Assembly (NCBI GenBank): GCA_964569385.1
Contig: CAZMUM010000012.1
Coordinates: 46,232-110,231, forward strand
DNA length: 64,000 bases
Reading direction: 5' to 3'
From: JAADHX01 sp964569385
GTDB lineage: Bacteria > Actinomycetota > Acidimicrobiia > Acidimicrobiales > Poriferisodalaceae
Shown: positions 17,611-25,759 of the stretch, piece by piece
Position numbering within the stretch: position 1 is the stretch's first letter
Layout: every line of letters starts with the position of its first letter
The notes under the pieces: generated by a model
Told to the model about the DNA's origin: nothing
The model's database searches: none
The model's input: only the letters and a program-made list of their open reading frames with translations
Translations under genes and position numbers: made by a program

Positions 17611-17695
17611 GTGAGCACAGTCTGGAGGGCGAACCGCCGCTTTAGCCAGTCGATTCTCCAAGTTTCTATCCCGAATGGCGGTAACAATGGCTCGA

Positions 17696-17794
17696 TGTGT
17701 TCCACGATGTGGACCTGTGCCGTATGGTGGAATCCCCTCGTAGGATTCAGTCGTGGCACAACGAGGTGCCGCCACCAAACCGAAGCGGAACACA
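17696..17794 (+). ncRNA. Candidate structured 5' leader RNA upstream of fhs
   Basis: The 99 nt before the fhs start can fold with several perfect stems. P1 pairs TGTGTTCC (17696-17703) with GGAACACA (17787-17794). P2 pairs TGTGCC (17716-17721) with GGCACA (17755-17760). P3 pairs GAATCC (17730-17735) with GGATTC (17743-17748). The P3 loop CCTCGT (17736-17741) is complementary to ACGAGG (17761-17766), a possible pseudoknot. A hairpin TCCAC-GAT-GTGGA (17701-17713) competes with P1. P1 would cover the purine run before the fhs ATG. I do not see the conserved elements of ZTP or THF riboswitches. No covariation test was possible. Confidence 0.35.
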
Positions 17795-17798
17795 CCTG

Positions 17799-19496
17799 AT
17801 GAGCTTTCCAAGCGACCTCGACATCGCCCAGGCTGCGACCCTGCGTCCTTTGGACGAGATTGCCGAAAACGCCGGCATCCCCACAGAGATGCTCGAAACT
17901 TACGGCGTTGGTTCAGCCAAGATCAGCCTCGATGCCATTGAGGCCATGGCCGATCGCCCGAAGGCAAAGTACGTCGTTGTTTCGGCGATCACGCCCACAC
18001 CGCTCGGTGAAGGCAAGACCACAACTACTGTCGGGCTCGGCCAGGCTTTTCAGTACATTGGTAGCTCGGCCACGATCGCCATCCGGCAGCCTTCGATGGG
18101 CCCGACGTTCGGTATCAAGGGCGGTGCCGCTGGTGGCGGTTACAGCCAGGTCGTGCCAATGGAGCTGTTCAACCTCCACCTCACCGGCGACATGCACGCT
18201 GTTACCGCGGCCCACAACTTGTGTTCAGCGGTGCTCGACGCGCATCTCTTCCACGGCAACGAACTCGCCATCGACATGTACAACATCACCTGGCGTCGCG
18301 TCCTCGACGTCAACGATCGTGCGTTGCGTAACATTACGATTGGTCTTGGTGGACGACTCGACGGAGTACCGCGCGAAACCGGCTTCGATATAACCGCGGC
18401 GTCTGAGGTCATGGCCGCGCTGGCGTTGTGCACCTCCTTGCAGGACCTCCGCGAACGCCTCGGCCGCATAGTTGTTGGTTACACCAAGGCAGGCACGCCG
18501 GTTACGGCCGAGGAGCTAAAGGTCGCCGGCGCTATGGCCGTAATTCTCAAAGAAGCCATCAAGCCGAACCTCATGCAAACCCTTGAGGGCACCGCGGCTC
18601 TCGTTCACACCGGTCCATTCGGAAACATCGCTACCGGTAACAGCTCGATTGTGGCCGACCGCATTGGTATCCACACCGCCGAATTCCTCCTCACCGAGGC
18701 TGGTTTCGGTGCCGATATGGGCGCCGAGCGGTTCTTCAACATAAAGTGCCGTTACTCGGGTATCGCACCCGACGCGGCGGTGTTGGTGGCAACGGTCCGT
18801 GGTCTGAAGTCGCACTCTGGCAACTACAAGATCGTCGCTGGTAAACCGCTCCCCGAAGACCTTCTGAAGGCCAACCCCGACGATGTGCATTCCGGCGGCG
18901 ACAACCTACGTAAACAACTTGAAAATATGCAGATACACGGCGTTACACCCGTTGTGGCGATCAACGTATTTCCCGGCGACCACGACGAGGACATCGCGGC
19001 AATCTCTGAGATCGCCGAAGAATACGGTGCTCGTTCGGCCACCAGCACTCACTTCAGCGACGGCGGCAGGGGCGCGACCGAGTTGGCCGAGGCCATCCGC
19101 GAGGCGTCAGCTGAGGAGAGCAAGTTCCAGCTTCTCTACCCAGCCGAGGCATCGCTCAAGGACAAGATCCATGCCGTTGCCACCAAGGTGTACGGCGCCG
19201 ACGGCGTTTCCTACACCGCGGCCGCCAACAAGCAGCTCGCCACCTACACCAAGGCCGGATTCGACAACCTTCCGGTGTGTATCGCCAAAACCCACCTTTC
19301 GATCTCGTCTGACCCGAAGCTGAAGGGTGCTCCGACTGGTTGGACGCTTCCCGTACGCGAGGTGAGGGCGTCGGTTGGTGCCGGCTTCGTATACCCAATA
19401 TGTGGCGACATGCGCACCATGCCAGGCCTTGGTGCCAACCCGGCAGCGCACCACATCGACATCGACGCCGACGGCAACATTGTCGGGCTCAGCTAA
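17799..19496 (+). CDS. fhs: Formate-tetrahydrofolate ligase
   Basis: A 565-residue enzyme that forms 10-formyl-tetrahydrofolate from formate, tetrahydrofolate and ATP. The nucleotide-binding segment is ITPTPLGEGKTTTTVGLGQA; other family blocks are QPSMGPTFGIKGGAAGGGYS, NLHLTGDMHAVTAAHNL, ENMQIHGVTPVVAINVFPGD and the C-terminal ICGDMRTMPGLGANPAAH. Length fits the family (about 555). ATG 17799 aligns with normal N-termini; the upstream open frame overlaps the candidate leader RNA. It heads a three-gene folate cluster with a MetF-like gene (9 bp later) and folD. Confidence 0.97.
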   Translation: MSFPSDLDIAQAATLRPLDEIAENAGIPTEMLETYGVGSAKISLDAIEAMADRPKAKYVVVSAITPTPLGEGKTTTTVGLGQAFQYIGSSATIAIRQPSMGPTFGIKGGAAGGGYSQVVPMELFNLHLTGDMHAVTAAHNLCSAVLDAHLFHGNELAIDMYNITWRRVLDVNDRALRNITIGLGGRLDGVPRETGFDITAASEVMAALALCTSLQDLRERLGRIVVGYTKAGTPVTAEELKVAGAMAVILKEAIKPNLMQTLEGTAALVHTGPFGNIATGNSSIVADRIGIHTAEFLLTEAGFGADMGAERFFNIKCRYSGIAPDAAVLVATVRGLKSHSGNYKIVAGKPLPEDLLKANPDDVHSGGDNLRKQLENMQIHGVTPVVAINVFPGDHDEDIAAISEIAEEYGARSATSTHFSDGGRGATELAEAIREASAEESKFQLLYPAEASLKDKIHAVATKVYGADGVSYTAAANKQLATYTKAGFDNLPVCIAKTHLSISSDPKLKGAPTGWTLPVREVRASVGAGFVYPICGDMRTMPGLGANPAAHHIDIDADGNIVGLS

Positions 19497-19505
19497 GGCC
19501 TCCCG

Positions 19506-20396
19506 ATGTCGTTCCTGAAGTCAGTGTTTGGTCGTGGCGTAGATTCCAACGACACGGTTGAGTCCGCCGCGGCTATCGCCCACCGTCGCAAACTCTCTGC
19601 CAATCTCACATTCGAGGTCGTCCCGCTCAAGAGCCTTGAGTCGGCCCGCGAACATCTGCCAGTCGGGGCGACAGTCTCGGTCACGTGCTCGCCGGTCAAG
19701 GGAATAGATGCAACCAAACGGCTCACCGAGACCTTTCTCGAGGCCGGTTTCGATGCTGTCCCCCACATCGCGGCCCGCATGGTCAGAGACCGGGTACAGA
19801 CCAAGGAGCTTGCGCTCTGGTTTCGCGACGTCGGGGTGAACAAGGTCTTCGTTGTCGGCGGCGATGCTGAGGAGCCCGGCGAATATTTCGACGCGGTTCT
19901 GTTCTTGTCCGACCTGCTCGATACCGACCATGGCCTGTCCGCTATCGGCGTCGCCGCGTATCCAGATGGGCACTCCTACATATCCGACGCAGATCTCTCG
20001 AAGGCTTTGCACACCAAGCAACGGCTGTTGTCCGATGCTGGCGTGACGAGCTGGTGCAGCACACAAATGTGTTTCGACACCGACACCATCGAGTCATGGC
20101 TGCGGGCCGAGCGAGCGGCGGGGCTCACACTTCCAGTGCACCTCGGCGTTGCTGGTGTTGTCGATAAGACCAAGCTCATCAGCATGGGCGCACGGCTCGG
20201 CATTGGCCAGTCGCTCAACTACTTCAAGAAGAACAAGGCCGCTATCGCCAAGATGCTCACGTCGCCAGCTTACGATCCGAACGATCTTCTGATTCCGTTG
20301 AGCGAAGCCAACCTCGAACTCGGGGTTGAAGCAGTACACATGTTTACCTTCAACCAAGTTCAGGCCACCGAGGCGTGGCGCCAGGAGAACCTCTAA
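19506..20396 (+). CDS. Methylenetetrahydrofolate reductase-like protein (MetF family)
   Basis: A 296-residue TIM-barrel flavoprotein-type protein of the MetF/MTHFR family, which interconverts 5,10-methylene- and 5-methyl-tetrahydrofolate. Visible features are the N-terminal FEVVPLKSLESAREHLP, the SVTCSPVKGIDAT strand, HIAARMVRDRVQTKE, the VFVVGGDAEEPG loop and IGVAAYPDGHSYISD, which correspond to the barrel strands and the folate/FAD site. It lies 9 bp after fhs and 3 bp before folD. The overall match is clear but the sequence is not close to classical MetF, so the preferred direction or partner is uncertain. Confidence 0.86.
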   Translation: MSFLKSVFGRGVDSNDTVESAAAIAHRRKLSANLTFEVVPLKSLESAREHLPVGATVSVTCSPVKGIDATKRLTETFLEAGFDAVPHIAARMVRDRVQTKELALWFRDVGVNKVFVVGGDAEEPGEYFDAVLFLSDLLDTDHGLSAIGVAAYPDGHSYISDADLSKALHTKQRLLSDAGVTSWCSTQMCFDTDTIESWLRAERAAGLTLPVHLGVAGVVDKTKLISMGARLGIGQSLNYFKKNKAAIAKMLTSPAYDPNDLLIPLSEANLELGVEAVHMFTFNQVQATEAWRQENL

Positions 20397-20399
20397 CCC

Positions 20400-21296
20400 A
20401 TGACAGATCCGTCAACCGCCGAAGTTCAGCACACCGAGGGCGGCGCAGTCCTCATGAACGGCAACCGTTTGCGAGACGAGATTGTGGCCGAGTTGGCGGT
20501 CGAGATGGAGCGACTGGGCAGCCCCGACGTGTGCTTGGCCACCGTTCTGGTTGGTGACGACAAACCTTCGCGTCTGTACGTCAAGTCGAAGCACAAGAAA
20601 GCCCAGCAGGCCGGGATGTTGTCGCGCCACGTCGAGTTGGGCGCCGACGCGACCCAAGCCGAGGTCGAGACAGTGGTTGGAGAGCTGGCCGACGATCCTT
20701 CAGTGCACGGAATCTTGGTGCAGCTTCCGCTGCCCGATGGGCTCGACCCAGAGCCGGTACTCGATCTGGTTCCGCCTGAGAAAGACGTCGATGGCCTAAC
20801 TGAGAGGTCCATGGGCCGCCTCGTTCGAGGCAAACCAGGCTTGGTGCCCTGTACTCCCCTTGGCGTCATGCGCCTGCTGGAGCGGTATGGCATCAAGACA
20901 TCGGGCAAAACTGCGGTAGTCATCGGTCGATCGACGTTGGTGGGTCTGCCGCAGGTTCTGCTGCTTGGCCGAAAGGGCGTCGACACCACCGTCACCTTGG
21001 CCCATAGCCGTACCGCGGACCTCGTAGAGACGTGCAAGAACGCCGACATCATCGTGGCCGCGGCGGGAATAGCGAAGCTGATCGGCGCCGATCATGTGAA
21101 GCCAGGCGCGACCGTTATCGACGTGGGTGTGTCTCGTACCGCTGACGGCATTCAAGGCGATGTCGATTTCGATGCCGTTCAGTCCATCGCCGGGGCGATC
21201 ACGCCGATGCCAGGCGGCACCGGCCCGATGACAATTGCGTGCCTGCTGCAAAACACCCTGACCGCCGCCCGGTTGCAAGGCATGGTCGAAGGCTGA
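20400..21296 (+). CDS. folD: Bifunctional methylenetetrahydrofolate dehydrogenase/cyclohydrolase
   Basis: A 298-residue FolD, which oxidises 5,10-methylene-tetrahydrofolate to the methenyl form with NADP and hydrolyses that to 10-formyl-tetrahydrofolate. The catalytic Tyr and Lys are in RLYVKSKHKKAQQAG; family blocks include QLPLPDGLD, PPEKDVDGLT, PCTPLGVMRLLERYGI and the nucleotide-binding VVIGRSTLVGLPQVLLL, with PMPGGTGPMTIACLLQNT near the end. The N-terminus is about 15 residues longer than usual; a start at the internal MNGNRLRDEI is possible. It completes the fhs-metF-folD cluster. Confidence 0.95.
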   Translation: MTDPSTAEVQHTEGGAVLMNGNRLRDEIVAELAVEMERLGSPDVCLATVLVGDDKPSRLYVKSKHKKAQQAGMLSRHVELGADATQAEVETVVGELADDPSVHGILVQLPLPDGLDPEPVLDLVPPEKDVDGLTERSMGRLVRGKPGLVPCTPLGVMRLLERYGIKTSGKTAVVIGRSTLVGLPQVLLLGRKGVDTTVTLAHSRTADLVETCKNADIIVAAAGIAKLIGADHVKPGATVIDVGVSRTADGIQGDVDFDAVQSIAGAITPMPGGTGPMTIACLLQNTLTAARLQGMVEG

Positions 21297-21331
21297 GCCC
21301 CGAGTAGCAGCGCAGTCGAAGACTGAGCCCG

Positions 21332-22768
21332 CTAATCGGCTGGGATGGTCTGAAGCGAGGCGATGATGCCAAGAGCTTCGGTGACAGCGCCCTCGAAGGC
21401 CGACTCGTCTGACGATTCCGCAGCTACAACCACGACACCGTCGGGACTGTCGATGACCCAGAAACGAGTGAATGATCCTTTGCGGTACTCATTGTCGCGC
21501 CCCGGTTTGTCGCTCCACTTGAACCCCAATGTGTTCGGGCTGTCCGGGGCCGTGTCGAACTCGCGGATCGGGTAGACAGACTCTGCCGTGACTTCTACTT
21601 CGATGGCTTCGGCGGCTGTATCGGCGAGCAAAGCCTCGACGACGGCATCGGAGGTGGCCAGGGGGTTGCCGTCGAGATCGCTTGTTACCTTGAACATGTA
21701 GATCCCGGAGTTGGTGCGCTGAAGCACGCCTACGAGGCCATCGTCTTGGCGTACGAAGCGTTCGTCCGCCAGTTCGAATGACAGGCCCGCAACGGGGAAG
21801 TTCGCTCGCCCGGGGGGAACGTCGGCTGAGACATTGTGTTCCCACAAGGGAAGTTCCGGATCGATGGGGTGAGGCTGGGCATCACCGAAGGCGAGGGTGG
21901 CCAGCACGGCCTCAGCCCGCTCGAAGAACGGTGCGCCCGCGATGCCCGCACCGAGCACGATGACGATCGGTGACTCTCCTTCGTCGATCCAGTGGATGCG
22001 AAAGTCGACGCCAGTGTCGAACGATTTTCCGCCGGTCAGGCCCGAAATCGTGCTATTGGCCACGAACCCCATGCAATAGTCGGTGCCGCACTCGAAGTCG
22101 TCTTCGACCCTGAGGTCGAACCGCACGGCAGTACGATCGCCGAGGTTCACGGTCTGGCGGTTTGTGATGGTGATGCCGTCGGCCAAGTTGTCGAGCCAGC
22201 CGTCAATGTCGTCGAGAGGCCAGCCCGTTTGGTCTTCGCGGTTCGCGTTTGGCGCGTCGGGATCAGCCAGACCGGTGGCTCGAACAAAGAGGATCTCGCG
22301 GTCACCAGGTCCGGCCGAGGCCGGATCGCCTAAGACAAAGAACCCGGGATCGATCGGGTACACGAACCACTCCTCGTCAAGGGTGAAACTGAATGGTGTG
22401 CCGAGCAGGCTCACGCTGTGGGTTCCAACTTCGACAGGACTAAACGGATAGATGATTTCGGGGGCAGCGGCGTCGAACTCGGCTGGTCCAGCTTCGATTT
22501 CGGTGGGTGCGGGCTCTTCGGGTGCGGGCTCTTCGGGTGCGGAGCTTTCTGTCGGCGTCGCCAGAGTTGTGGTGGTAGCTGGACTTTCCGGTGGCGCCGC
22601 CGTGGTGGTCGCTACTGCCGCGGTAGTGGTTGTCTGCACCGCGGCAATCGACTCCCCGTCTTGGTTCGAGCCCGCAGAGTCGTCGGAGCCGCAGGCGACC
22701 AGGCCGAGGCTCAGGCCGACGAACAGTGCGATGCTTCGACGATTGGTCATATGGAGATGGATCGACAT
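21332..22768 (-). CDS. Secreted lipoprotein with two tandem domains, paralogous to the sigma-factor partner
   Basis: A 478-residue lipoprotein: lipobox LGLVAC (Cys about 26), then a Thr/Ala/Pro/Glu-rich linker to about residue 95. The remainder is two similar parts, the first starting at SFTLDEEWFVYP and the second at SFELADERFVRQ. The first shares the order ATGLADP, DDIDGWLDNL, FGDAQPHPIDPELPLWE with the membrane protein encoded at 23456-24856 (PTALADP, SDLDGWLDRV, FGPSAAHPLSNLEFWE). The start has CAGGAG six bases upstream. The fold and function are unknown. Divergence from the sigma gene suggests a shared signalling role (inference). Confidence 0.65.
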   Translation of the reverse strand: MSIHLHMTNRRSIALFVGLSLGLVACGSDDSAGSNQDGESIAAVQTTTTAAVATTTAAPPESPATTTTLATPTESSAPEEPAPEEPAPTEIEAGPAEFDAAAPEIIYPFSPVEVGTHSVSLLGTPFSFTLDEEWFVYPIDPGFFVLGDPASAGPGDREILFVRATGLADPDAPNANREDQTGWPLDDIDGWLDNLADGITITNRQTVNLGDRTAVRFDLRVEDDFECGTDYCMGFVANSTISGLTGGKSFDTGVDFRIHWIDEGESPIVIVLGAGIAGAPFFERAEAVLATLAFGDAQPHPIDPELPLWEHNVSADVPPGRANFPVAGLSFELADERFVRQDDGLVGVLQRTNSGIYMFKVTSDLDGNPLATSDAVVEALLADTAAEAIEVEVTAESVYPIREFDTAPDSPNTLGFKWSDKPGRDNEYRKGSFTRFWVIDSPDGVVVVAAESSDESAFEGAVTEALGIIASLQTIPAD

Positions 22769-22840
22769 GAATACTCCTGAGGTGTCTGCCGCTTGGCGTA
22801 TCTGCCACCGACACTCTTGATATGTCCAGCCGCCACCTGA

Positions 22841-22858
22841 GGCTGACAGATGTCAGCC
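22841..22858. promoter_or_regulatory. Inverted repeat in the divergent promoter of the ECF sigma locus
   Basis: GGCTGACA and TGTCAGCC form 8-bp arms around GA, in the 118-bp region between the lipoprotein and sigma factor genes. Its position fits an operator acting on either gene. No matching regulator is encoded next to it. Confidence 0.4.
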
Positions 22859-22886
22859 AGATCGGCCATCCGGACACTTCTATTGT

Positions 22887-23459
22887 GTGGAAGCAATCAA
22901 CGCCACCAGACCGCCCAGAAACTCGCCTGTGACCAATCGAGAGCGCTTCACATTGCTGTATGACCGGCACTTTCAGGAAATCCTGGGCTACTGCGCTCGG
23001 CGCGTCCCGGCCCAAACAGCTCATGACGTTGTGTCCGACGTGTTCCTCGTCGTCTGGCGCAGGATCGACGAGATTCCCCCAGACACAGAGCGTGCTTGGC
23101 TGTTCAGCGTTGCCCGTGGCGTCCTGGCAAACACCCGGCGCTCAGAATCGCGTCGAGACAACCTCGTTGCCAAGCTCCGAACGTTGCGCTCGCCCACAAC
23201 CGCCGAGATTGACCTCCAGGTTGTGGCATCGAGCGAAGGAGCCCTCGTCCGCAGAGCACTGACCCGCCTCAGAGCGGGTGACCAGGAGATCCTCAGGCTA
23301 GCTGCATGGGAGGAGCTCACCGGACCCGAAATGGCGATCGTGCTCGACCTGAGTCTGTCAGCGGTGCAACAGAGGCTCTCGCGAGCCAAGAAACGATTTG
23401 CCAAAGCGCTCGCCGACGCGGCGACCGATGAAGATACCGCTAGAGGAGATCGTCGATGA
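22887..23459 (+). CDS. ECF-type RNA polymerase sigma factor
   Basis: A 190-residue sigma-70 family factor with only regions 2 and 4. Region 2 is seen in LYDRHFQEILGYCARRVP, DVVSDVFLVVWRRID and ERAWLFSVARGVLAN; region 4 in LRAGDQEILRLAAWEEL, GPEMAIVLDLSLSAVQQRLS and RAKKRFAKAL. GTG 22887 is listed; a GTG at 22932 would also leave both regions intact. It overlaps the following membrane-protein gene by 4 bp, the classical sigma/anti-sigma arrangement. Its promoters may include the divergent lipoprotein gene (inference). Confidence 0.87.
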   Translation: MEAINATRPPRNSPVTNRERFTLLYDRHFQEILGYCARRVPAQTAHDVVSDVFLVVWRRIDEIPPDTERAWLFSVARGVLANTRRSESRRDNLVAKLRTLRSPTTAEIDLQVVASSEGALVRRALTRLRAGDQEILRLAAWEELTGPEMAIVLDLSLSAVQQRLSRAKKRFAKALADAATDEDTARGDRR

Positions 23460-24856
23460 GCACGAATCACGAAACAGCGTTCGACCGATTACGTAAAGCA
23501 AGGCCTGTCCCCATTCAGCCAGTACCTACCCGGTCAGCAGCAGAGTTCCTCGACGACCTTGAAGACGACGCACCTGATGTGTGGTTAGTGCCTAGTCAAG
23601 CCCGCGACACCCGGCGGCCGATGCTGGTCGCCGCCATTGTCATCTTGGTCGGGGGTGTGGCCATCGGGCTCGCAGCTTCAATCAACCGCGGAAAGCCAAC
23701 AGAGCCTGTCACCACAGCCACCGAAATGGCATTTGATTCCTCGGCAGCCGAACTCCCCGCCACCGGGTCGATGGTCGGAGGTCTGTACCAGACCGACAAC
23801 CTCGGGACGCGTGTCTCGATGGACCTCGACGAGATCTGGTTCCTCGATCGTAATGAGGTCGGCGTCATCGAGCTTTCGGACGGGGGCACAGTTTCGATCA
23901 TCAGGCCCACTGCGTTGGCGGACCCGAACCAACTTGGGGCTGATCCGACATTCACCTGGCCGACGAGCGATCTTGACGGCTGGCTGGATCGTGTTTCACC
24001 ATCGATCAGATTCATCGAGGCGGACGACGCCGAACGCGACGGGCTGAGGGTGTTTGACGTACAGCCGTCCGCAGGCCTCTGTCCAGGCACAGCCGCCTGC
24101 GTCCCATTCCTCAGCACTGGAGGCACGTTCGACGTGGCCGTGGGATCGACGGATCAGACTCGCGTGTGGTGGTTCACAATGGACCCGTTCGCTCCCTTGG
24201 TCGTCGTTGCCACCGGACCAGTCTCAACGATTCAGAACGCCGACACCCTTGTGCGGTCGATGGGGTTCGGGCCAAGCGCTGCGCACCCTCTTTCCAACCT
24301 GGAGTTCTGGGAGGCTGGAATCGACGGCGACCTCCCAGCAGCCCGAATCGCCCTGCCTGCACTGGGCGGACTGGAGTTCGACCTTCCCTTCCCAGCCGCG
24401 ATGCGCCAGACCGGTGACGCCGTAATTGTCGAGCTGACAGCGTTGGCACGACTGGAAGTCCTCATCGTGGATCGAGCTGCCGACGGCAGTGCGGTCGCCA
24501 CCGTGGCAGATGCTACGGGGGCCCTCAATCCGCTGGTCGAGATAACCTCGGTCGGCCCGCTAGATACGGCGATGGGTGAGATGGTCGTCATCGACATCGC
24601 CAACGGTCCCACTAGCAACTCGAGCCGCGCTCTGCTCACTCCGAGCCGCGGGTTTGCCCCTGGCACAGCCACCGACAACTACGGCTGGCTGGTCCCGCGT
24701 TCAGGTCGGCTCTGGATGATCGAGGTGGACAATGGCGTGCTTCTGCTGAGCGCCGGAGTGCTCGAAGACTCAGCCCTCGACGACCCGACGATCGAGCGCA
24801 GCCTATTCGAGCTCGGAGAGGCGGTCGCTCGCACCATCGCCCTCGGAAGACGCTGA
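23456..24856 (+). CDS. Membrane protein cotranscribed with the sigma factor, putative anti-sigma/sensor
   Basis: A 466-residue protein. About 53 N-terminal residues are cytoplasmic (with an acidic EFLDDLEDDAPD), then one membrane helix (MLVAAIVILVGGVAIGLAA, about 56-74), then a large outer part. That part resembles the divergently encoded lipoprotein, with the blocks SMDLDEIWFLD, PTALADP, SDLDGWLDRV and FGPSAAHPLSNLEFWE, followed by a second similar domain starting at LEFDLPFPAAMR. There is no zinc HxxxCxxC motif, so it is not a ZAS-type anti-sigma. Anti-sigma function is inferred from the 4-bp overlap and topology only. Confidence 0.6.
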   Translation: MSTNHETAFDRLRKARPVPIQPVPTRSAAEFLDDLEDDAPDVWLVPSQARDTRRPMLVAAIVILVGGVAIGLAASINRGKPTEPVTTATEMAFDSSAAELPATGSMVGGLYQTDNLGTRVSMDLDEIWFLDRNEVGVIELSDGGTVSIIRPTALADPNQLGADPTFTWPTSDLDGWLDRVSPSIRFIEADDAERDGLRVFDVQPSAGLCPGTAACVPFLSTGGTFDVAVGSTDQTRVWWFTMDPFAPLVVVATGPVSTIQNADTLVRSMGFGPSAAHPLSNLEFWEAGIDGDLPAARIALPALGGLEFDLPFPAAMRQTGDAVIVELTALARLEVLIVDRAADGSAVATVADATGALNPLVEITSVGPLDTAMGEMVVIDIANGPTSNSSRALLTPSRGFAPGTATDNYGWLVPRSGRLWMIEVDNGVLLLSAGVLEDSALDDPTIERSLFELGEAVARTIALGRR

Positions 24857-24872
24857 GCCCGCCTCGGACCTA

Positions 24873-24950
24873 TCAACGGTTGAGATCGTGACGAGCCAAG
24901 ATTGGTTCGAGGGCCTCCAGGTAGTCGACAAGGCAACTGGCGATCTCCCG
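24873..24950 (-). pseudogene. Remnant copy of a gene 3' end
   Basis: On the minus strand this reads EIASCLVDYLEALEPILAR and a stop, nearly the same as the tail of the degraded gene at 25406-25720 (EIASRLVDYLETLEPILAG). Only the last part survives here. The two copies are direct repeats of about 70 bp, 532 bp apart. Confidence 0.5.
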
Positions 24951-25405
24951 AAGCCGGGAGGCACTGTCATCGACGTCGGCGGAGTCAGATCGTTTTGTGC
25001 AACGCTCGGCTTATGTTGGATCGTGTCCAACACCTCGATTTCCCAAGACACGAGTTTGCATGTGCACACGTTGATGGTCACACGATTCGCATCCATGACT
25101 GTCGAAGAACGCGCCAAAGCCTTCGAAGAACTCAATGAGACGGCACCACGCTGGCCATAGCCGGGATTCGGCGCAGAACGGTGACTTGACTGTTGACGAT
25201 CTTCGATGGCACCTGGCGACCCGCAGATACGGAGAATCGGTGGCAAGTTCGTTGATTGGTGAGCTGAGGAGCACTGTCGACGTTGACATTGCGGTAGAGC
25301 TTGAGCTCGTGGGTCTTTCACAACTGCTTCGCGACGCTAGACAAACCGCAATGTGCTGACACACTGCCGCCCACTTTGTGGTTCGGGACCCCGAACCTGC
25401 GGGTC
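24951..25405. other. Gene-poor degenerate stretch
   Basis: No intact gene is convincing here. On the plus strand two short coding-like pieces in different frames can be seen: one ends near 25160 with VEERAKAFEELNETAPRWP, and one ends near 25359 with VELELVGLSQLLRDARQ. They look like relics of a decayed gene lying between the two copies of the flanking repeat. I do not recognise the family. Confidence 0.4.
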
Positions 25406-25720
25406 TCAATGGTTCAGATCGTGGCCAGCCAAGATTGGTTCGAGGGTCTCCAAGTAGTCGACCAGACGGCTGGCGATCTCCATAGCGATCTCGCTATCTT
25501 CGAGGCTGAACTCGAACCAGGCATCGGAGAGTCGGCGCCATTTGTCGGCACCGTAGAAGGTGCCGAGAGTGGCCTCGGCACCAAGCAGCTCTCTCTATGC
25601 GGGCGCCTTCTCCCGTAGAAGTTTCAGTATGGCCTCGTTCTCGAGGCGCAAGGTCGCCGCTGAGGGACCTGGTGATCTCATACACCTGGTCGAAAGGGTC
25701 GGCGTCCACATAGTCACACT
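25406..25720 (-). pseudogene. Frameshifted gene remnant of unknown function
   Basis: Three consecutive minus-strand pieces look like one ancestral protein in different frames: DADPFDQVYEITRSLS, then ATLRLENEAILKLLREKA, then ATLGTFYGADKWRRLSDAW continuing to DYLETLEPILAGHDLNH and the stop. The frame changes between the pieces and a stop sits in the second, so the gene is broken. The GTFYGADKWRRLSDAWFEF piece resembles C-termini of some restriction- or nuclease-associated domains, but I cannot name the family. Confidence 0.5.
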
Positions 25721-25759
25721 ACGTTGTCGAGGCTGGCACGGCGATAGACTTCGCACTTG

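Noticed and set aside
17696..17794. ZTP or THF riboswitch before fhs
   Set aside because: The expected conserved blocks (for ZTP, a 3' segment like CCGCCTGGGC and a CTGGCG core) are not present. The leader is kept only as an unclassified structured RNA candidate.
17697..17798. N-terminal extension of Fhs by 34 codons
   Set aside because: The extension lacks similarity to Fhs N-termini and coincides with the complementary stems of the leader. ATG 17799 gives the usual length.
24888..25359. Two overlapping small plus-strand genes
   Set aside because: Both frames run across the direct repeat or start in it, share no known domain and change coding character midway. They fit decayed sequence better.
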